A stretch of 64,000 bases of DNA from an uncultured Endomicrobiia bacterium. GTDB taxonomy: Bacteria > Elusimicrobiota > Endomicrobiia > Endomicrobiales > Endomicrobiaceae. The notes beneath the pieces are model-generated. The model searched no databases and was not told where the DNA came from. It saw only the letters and a list, made by a program, of their open reading frames with translations. Positions 59,530 to 64,000 of this stretch are shown in pieces. Numbering within the stretch: position 1 is the first letter of the stretch; every line of letters begins with the position of its first letter. The stretch covers positions 248,001 through 312,000 of the forward strand of contig CALHWY010000012.1 of the NCBI GenBank assembly GCA_938040055.1, read 5' to 3'. Made by a program: the position numbers and the translations under genes.

Positions 59530-60561
59530 TTACTCCACCTTTACTTCGGCAAGTTTTACCGTTATTATCCACAAACAGGCCGCGACAAGCAGCAAAAGCA
59601 TTATTACATACGATAAAGAAAGCTGTGTGAACAAAAAAGCGCAGAATGAGAGAATTATGCACGCGCAATAAGTCATAATAAGTATCTGTTTTCTGGAAAA
59701 GCCCATTTTTTCAAGTCTTAAAGCATAATGATCCCTGCTGCCCAGAAAAGGAGATTTCCCTTTTCTGATTCTAAACAGGCTTACAAGCCCGGTTTCATAA
59801 ATCGGGACGGCAAGTATCATAAGAGGAGCAAAAAGCCCAATCTCGTTTACGGCGGTATAAGAAGTTCCCATTGCAAGGCTTGCCAGCACAAAACCTATAA
59901 AAAGACTTCCCGTGTCTCCCATAAAAATTTTTTTTGATTTTGAAAAATTATAAGGCATAAAACCGAGAACGGCTCCCGCAAGAGCCGTCGCGCAGAAATT
60001 TACGTATATCATCTCGGTGGGAAGGGATATGAAAAGAAAAGCAAAGCAGGCTATGACGGCAATGCCGCTGGAAAGCCCGTCCATAATGTCTATTATGTTG
60101 AAAGCGTTGGTAATGCCCACTATCCAGAATATGCTCACTATGGACGATATGGAATATATTGAAAGAAAATTTATTCTTATGTCAAAACCGAACACCACTA
60201 CCGCGGCCGCCAGAAACTGTATCAAAAGTTTTGATTTAAAGCCGAGCCCTTTAAACTTGGCGTCGTCGACGAAACCGAGAAGCAAAACCATGGCGCTGCC
60301 GTATATTATCCCCCTCAGGCTTCTTAAAGTTCCGTCAGGAAAATGCGTAATAAGCCTTATAAGCATAAGGCTTGCCGCCGTGCCCGAAGCTATCGCCGCC
60401 CCCCCGAGATAAGGCGTGCTGATCTTATGGGTTTTTACCGACGTTACGGGATTGTCCATTATATTGAATTTTTCGGCCAAAAATCTGCACAAAGGAGTAG
60501 CGGCCGATGAAATTAAAAAAGCCGCCGTAAAAGAAATCAGATAAAGAAGTTCATTTCCCAT
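59530..60561 (-). CDS. WecA/MraY-type undecaprenyl-phosphate sugar-1-phosphate transferase
   Basis: A 343-residue membrane protein with about ten helices. DNPVTSVKTHKISTPYLGG near residue 36, NAFNIIDIMDGLSSG (about 151-165) with the catalytic Asp, FMGDTGSLFIGF (about 212-223) and a C-terminal His-containing loop (SRDHYALRL). It puts the first sugar phosphate onto undecaprenyl phosphate to start an O-antigen or similar glycan. WecA-type rather than MraY is suggested by length and the neighbours. Confidence 0.9.
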   Translation of the reverse strand: MGNELLYLISFTAAFLISSAATPLCRFLAEKFNIMDNPVTSVKTHKISTPYLGGAAIASGTAASLMLIRLITHFPDGTLRSLRGIIYGSAMVLLLGFVDDAKFKGLGFKSKLLIQFLAAAVVVFGFDIRINFLSIYSISSIVSIFWIVGITNAFNIIDIMDGLSSGIAVIACFAFLFISLPTEMIYVNFCATALAGAVLGFMPYNFSKSKKIFMGDTGSLFIGFVLASLAMGTSYTAVNEIGLFAPLMILAVPIYETGLVSLFRIRKGKSPFLGSRDHYALRLEKMGFSRKQILIMTYCACIILSFCAFLFTQLSLSYVIMLLLLVAACLWIITVKLAEVKVE

Positions 60562-60562
60562 A

Positions 60563-61330
60563 TTATTTTCCCGTCTCTTTTTTTCTCGGTTTAAACATGC
60601 CGGACGGCGCTAAATGCCAAGAGTGAAGAATATATCTGAAAAGCACCAGCAAAGTTTCCAGCCCGTATTTAAAGCTTCTTATGAAATTGATCGAAGAGGC
60701 TTCTTTAAAATATTTGGCCGGAACGGGAATTTCTCCTATTCTCAGCCCGCAGGACGCCGCCTGAACCAGAATATGCTGGTCAAAAACAAAATCGTCGGAA
60801 CTCAGATCAAAGTTGACGGTTTCAAGGGCTTTTCTCGAAAAAGCCCTGTAACCCGTGTGATATTCGCCCAAATTAAGTCCCAGCACGATATTTTCCGTAA
60901 TCGTAAGCAGTCTGTTAAAAAAATATTTATAAAAAGGCATGCCGGCTTCAAGCGCTTCTTTGCGGGTTCTTATCCTGTTTGCCATCATGATATCGCATAT
61001 GCCATGGCTTATTATTCCCGTCAAAAAAGGAACCAGTTTCGGGTCATACTGATAATCGGGATGAAGCATAACTATTATATCGGCGCCCGCCTCCAAAGCG
61101 GCATGGTAACAGGTTTTCTGATTTCCCCCGTACCCCTTATTGCTTTGATGAATGATAACCTTAAGCCCCAGCTCCCTGGCGAACTCGGCCGTATTGTCTT
61201 CGGACAAATCGTCCACCAAAATAATCTCGTCATAACTTCCTTCGGGAATATCGTCGAGAGTCTGCTTTATCGTTTTGGCCGCGTTGTAAGCCGGCATAAC
61301 TATTATGACTTTCGGTTTGCGCATTTTCAA
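60563..61330 (-). CDS. glycosyltransferase family 2 (polyprenyl-phosphate sugar synthase-like)
   Basis: A 255-residue GT2. VIMPAYNAAKTIKQTLDDIP, ILVDDLSEDNT and MLHPDYQYDPKLV show the donor site; GYRAFSRKALE and DQHILVQAA are typical of the DPM1/DPG-synthase-like group that charges polyprenyl phosphates. No C-terminal membrane helices. One base from the WecA-like gene. Sugar unknown. Confidence 0.83.
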   Translation of the reverse strand: MKMRKPKVIIVMPAYNAAKTIKQTLDDIPEGSYDEIILVDDLSEDNTAEFARELGLKVIIHQSNKGYGGNQKTCYHAALEAGADIIVMLHPDYQYDPKLVPFLTGIISHGICDIMMANRIRTRKEALEAGMPFYKYFFNRLLTITENIVLGLNLGEYHTGYRAFSRKALETVNFDLSSDDFVFDQHILVQAASCGLRIGEIPVPAKYFKEASSINFIRSFKYGLETLLVLFRYILHSWHLAPSGMFKPRKKETGK

Positions 61331-61631
61331 AATCCTTTTTTATTTTTTTAAATCAAGCGGGCTCCGCCGCGCGTTTCAATCATGCAAAGAGACCGTATTT
61401 TCCGTCCGTTATCGCTTTTAAAAGATTTACGGCCGCCGGCAAGATTTTTCCAAAAATCACGGTTGAAATTTTTCCTTGATAAAGCCCTTTCCGACAGCAG
61501 CGGTTCTCCCGCTGGACCGGCGCGTTCTTTTCCAAACCACGAATTAAACGGTATTGTGCGAAACCTTTCTTGGCGCTTTTTATGACAAATCCGGACAAAT
61601 CCTTTTCTAAAAATTCTTTTTAAAATTATTC
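61331..61631. other. intergenic, no supported gene
   Basis: About 300 nt. A minus-strand frame at 61380-61598 (72 codons) is open but lacks a ribosome site and recognisable features. With the next item it may be remains of a lost gene in the glycan block. Confidence 0.35.
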
Positions 61632-61877
61632 CTACCGGATACGCCCGTCATCACAAAAATACGGCAAAATTTCTCCGGAAACACTTTTTAAAAAAATTAT
61701 TTTATCGTCTTTGATGTCATATGAAGCCGAAACCGGCAAATACTTTTCCATATCAGCGCCGTCTTGCGCGCCGGCAAAATTTTTTACGGCGGACATCCCT
61801 GAGGAATCGTTTTTTATCACGGATACGCCTTCGTTACAATAAAAAGAAAACTTTCCGCTTTTTATGCCGTTTCGCAA
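61632..61877 (-). CDS. short hypothetical protein or gene remnant
   Basis: An 81-codon frame with a TTG as the only initiator and no clear ribosome site. It would encode CNEGVSVIKNDSSG and KIIFLKSVSGEILPYFCDDG, which looks protein-like but is not recognised. It could be the C-terminal end of a decayed gene in the glycan block, since the frame is open a few codons upstream of the TTG. Low confidence that it is expressed. Confidence 0.25.
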   Translation of the reverse strand: MRNGIKSGKFSFYCNEGVSVIKNDSSGMSAVKNFAGAQDGADMEKYLPVSASYDIKDDKIIFLKSVSGEILPYFCDDGRIR

Positions 61878-61938
61878 CGCACAATCCGCCGCCCGCGCTT
61901 TTTATCTTTGCATAGCCGTATGCTCCAGGAAATTTATT

Positions 61939-62931
61939 TTACCGCTGTTCCTCAATTTTTGCAAACTTAAACAGATCGGAAAATGAAATTCTCTCTTTTG
62001 CCACGCTCATAATTCCAAGCAAAAAAATTGTCATAAGCTGCAAAAAATGATAAATGGCTGTGCACGCAAAAGCGGCGTCTTTATCCACCGACAAAGCCGA
62101 AAGAGCCGTAACACCCATAAACTCAAACGCTCCTATATACCCGGGAGCGGTGGGTATTATAGCCCCGATTCCTATTATTATAACCACAAAAATTCCGCCG
62201 ATTACCGATATTTTGATCGCGCAGGCCGAAGCGGTAATCACCAGAAATAAACTTTCACAAACCCAAATCAGCGCCGATAAAACAAAAACCGCGCCGAAAA
62301 TTTTAGGTTTTCTTAATATTATAAGGCCGTCGGTAAATTTATCCGTAAATTTCAGGAGCGATTCTTTCGCCTTCCGGGGCAGCGGAATTTTTGAAATAAG
62401 CCCGAGCGCGCGTTTTTCATTTTCGGACATCAGAAAAAGAATGATAAGAGCCGCGCTGAAAATGACCCCGGAGACGTAAAAAGATTTTTTTATAAATTCG
62501 GGAAAAGGCATAACCATCATTATCACAAAAAAGAATAAAACAAAAATAATAACGTCAATAAGCCTTTCAATTACTATAGTGCCGAACACGCTGCTTCTTG
62601 AAACGCCCAGTCTTTCCCCCGTTACTTTGGCTCTTATAACCTCCCCCAGCCTCAGAGGCACCACATTATTCATAAAAAAGCCCAGCATCGTGTACGGGAA
62701 ATTACGCAAGACCCCGGTCTTTTTCACGGGAAGAAGCATAAAATAATATCTTATGCTTCTTAAGAAATAGGTAAAAGCGTAAATTATAACTCCGGGTATC
62801 AGAATATAATAATCCGCGTTTTTTATCAGTTCAAAAGATTCCCTGAAATCGACCTGTCTGAGGGTTAAAAAAATAAGAACCGCGCTGAATACGAAACCTA
62901 CAAAAATTTTAAAAAAATGCTTTCTTAACAT
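61939..62931 (-). CDS. UPF0104/LPG-synthase-TM-like membrane protein (possible flippase)
   Basis: A 330-residue membrane protein with about eight helices of the YbhN/AglD/MprF-type family. PLRLGEVIRAKVTGERLGVSR with VIERLIDVIIFVLFF (about 92-130) and APGYIGAFEFMGVTAL (about 262-278) are the family motifs. Members flip or supply lipid substrates; in glycan clusters a lipid-linked sugar flippase role is suspected. The C-terminus ends in a short Lys/Glu tail. It lies 20 nt after the O-antigen-ligase-like gene. Confidence 0.83.
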   Translation of the reverse strand: MLRKHFFKIFVGFVFSAVLIFLTLRQVDFRESFELIKNADYYILIPGVIIYAFTYFLRSIRYYFMLLPVKKTGVLRNFPYTMLGFFMNNVVPLRLGEVIRAKVTGERLGVSRSSVFGTIVIERLIDVIIFVLFFFVIMMVMPFPEFIKKSFYVSGVIFSAALIILFLMSENEKRALGLISKIPLPRKAKESLLKFTDKFTDGLIILRKPKIFGAVFVLSALIWVCESLFLVITASACAIKISVIGGIFVVIIIGIGAIIPTAPGYIGAFEFMGVTALSALSVDKDAAFACTAIYHFLQLMTIFLLGIMSVAKERISFSDLFKFAKIEEQR

Positions 62932-62951
62932 TTAATCCGTCCGAAGTAAAA

Positions 62952-64000
62952 TCAATAAATAAGTTCGCCGTAAGCCTCAAGAAACTTTTCGTTAAACGGT
63001 TCCATTTCCAATGCCTTCGTTATATTATCCGACGCAAGCCGCTTTTCATTTTTCATTTTATAAAGCCACGCCAGATCATAATAATACTTTCCGTTAAACC
63101 TATTGAGCGAAGACGCGAGTTTTTTATATTCCAGGGCTTTGTCAAGGTTGACAAGAGAGTTCTCCTTTCTGCTTATGGCGAAATAAGCGTCGGAAAGTCT
63201 GCTCGCGTATTCGGGATTAAGAAAATCCCTCTCCATAGCGCCGAGATAATAATCTCTTGACAAATCATATTTTCCGGCAGCAAAAAACATTATGCCTTTT
63301 TTATAATCTTCAGCCGCCATAAGAGGCAGAGCCAGAACATAAAGCAATGGTACGGTAACAAGCACGGCCGCATACGCGTTTATTTTCCGGGGCCTGCTCT
63401 TTATGTCTGAAACGTCCGAGGGAACAGAAAGAAGTATAAAAAAAACAAGCATATTGGCGGGTATAAAAGCCGCCGATTCAAACATATTGTACAGCATAAA
63501 AAAAACAACGGCCAAAAGCACCGGCAGATAAAGCTCTTTATTTTCTTTCTTTTTAAGCTTTTTCGCTATAAGCGTAAAAAAAACGGCTAATACTGCCGAA
63601 AATAAAATAAAACCCGCGATTCCAGTTTCCGCCAAGACCTGCAAAATCATATTATCGGCTCCGGAAACGTCAATTCCGGCAGTTTTGGCATACGCGCCGG
63701 AAACGGACGAATAATTGCAAAACCCCGTTCCCGTTACAAGATTGTCTTTTATTACCGAAAGCGCGGTTTTCCAGATCTGCGTCTTATGCGAAAACCAGCC
63801 GCTTGTAAAAGCCTGCGCAAATGCCGCGGCCGAAAGCGCCGTAAAAGGCAAAACCGAAATATATGTTTTAACTTTTATTTTCTCCCTCGTAAGAAACAGA
63901 AAAGTTCCGAACAGAACAAAAGCGAGCCCGGCAGCAAAATAAACTTTTGTCAAAAGCACGGCGGCCAGTATTATAAAAGACGTATACATATATATCTTTC
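62952..64000 (-). CDS. O-antigen ligase-like membrane protein with TPR tail, 5' end beyond window
   Basis: The last 349 codons of a longer protein (frame open at the window edge). Membrane helices alternate with a periplasmic loop containing GTGFCNYSSVSGAYAKTAGI and DNMILQVLAETGIAGFILF, the pattern of the Wzy/WaaL O-antigen polymerase or ligase family. After about the last 140 residues come TPR-like helices (YYLGAMERDFLNPEYASRLS and the C-terminal EPFNEKFLEAYGELIY). It probably joins or polymerises the glycan made by the genes downstream. Confidence 0.8.
   Translation of the reverse strand, partial: KIYMYTSFIILAAVLLTKVYFAAGLAFVLFGTFLFLTREKIKVKTYISVLPFTALSAAAFAQAFTSGWFSHKTQIWKTALSVIKDNLVTGTGFCNYSSVSGAYAKTAGIDVSGADNMILQVLAETGIAGFILFSAVLAVFFTLIAKKLKKKENKELYLPVLLAVVFFMLYNMFESAAFIPANMLVFFILLSVPSDVSDIKSRPRKINAYAAVLVTVPLLYVLALPLMAAEDYKKGIMFFAAGKYDLSRDYYLGAMERDFLNPEYASRLSDAYFAISRKENSLVNLDKALEYKKLASSLNRFNGKYYYDLAWLYKMKNEKRLASDNITKALEMEPFNEKFLEAYGELIY

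Noticed and set aside
1..64000. CRISPR arrays, insertion sequences, prophage or toxin-antitoxin modules
   Set aside because: No regularly spaced repeats, transposase, integrase other than the Xer-type protein, or Cas-like genes were seen.

Overview
The window is a dense bacterial chromosome segment of moderate-to-low GC content. Almost all genes lie on the minus strand, apart from two short plus-strand blocks (577-1797 and 20655-23259). The gene set is housekeeping plus cell-envelope: rpsO-pnp, accB, ftsK, a rodZ-like gene, rimO, pgsA-pgpA, recA, metK-ahcY, an FMN-riboswitch-controlled riboflavin locus, thyX, carAB-purA with two tRNA genes, and two large surface-glycan blocks. FAD-dependent ThyX, LTA-synthase-like sulfatases next to Gram-negative-type lipoprotein carrier and lipid-phosphotransferase genes, and the general protein character suggest a Gram-negative anaerobe, possibly Elusimicrobiota (Endomicrobia-like). 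That taxonomic call is an inference from gene content, not a proof.

Layout. 1-1797: 5' part of lexA, a possible small RNA in front of it, then an Ogg-type DNA glycosylase and a flavin-reductase-like protein. 2547-3442: a YbaB-family protein with three tiny two-helix membrane proteins. 3443-3947 holds a 27-codon relic of pnp. 3948-8398: nadC, birA, nitroreductase, a secreted repeat protein and an NlpC/P60 lipoprotein. 8782-20183: one tightly packed run, rpsO, pnp, accB, a winged-helix gene, ftsK, an HTH/FtsK-gamma hybrid, lolA-like, rodZ-like, rimO, pgsA, pgpA, a metallo-hydrolase and a Xer recombinase. 20655-23259: a membrane O-acyltransferase with its SGNH-like partner. 23280-41287: a long envelope block containing three LTA-synthase-like sulfatases, sugar-nucleotide enzymes, glycosyltransferases, metK, ahcY and recA, ending in a frameshifted glycosyltransferase pseudogene. 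41663-46147: riboflavin genes. 46167-50889: a secreted protein, an antiporter, a TPR membrane protein and thyX. 51118-57091: promoter, tRNA-Lys, tRNA-Glu, purA, carA, carB. 57097-64000: second glycan block with an undecaprenyl-phosphate sugar-1-phosphate transferase, glycosyltransferases, a flippase-like protein and an O-antigen-ligase-like protein cut by the window edge.

Most notable points: (1) a small protein that joins a RodZ-type HTH domain to an FtsK-gamma winged helix and sits between the ftsK and rodZ genes; (2) a CarA subunit in which the catalytic His and Glu of the glutaminase triad are replaced by Tyr and Ala; (3) a captured or relict 27-codon fragment of pnp 15 kb away from the intact gene; (4) recA embedded in a glycan operon with no room for its own promoter; (5) a 12-bp perfect hairpin just before purA in a tRNA-mRNA transcription unit; (6) an FMN riboswitch whose 5' strand can pair with its terminator.
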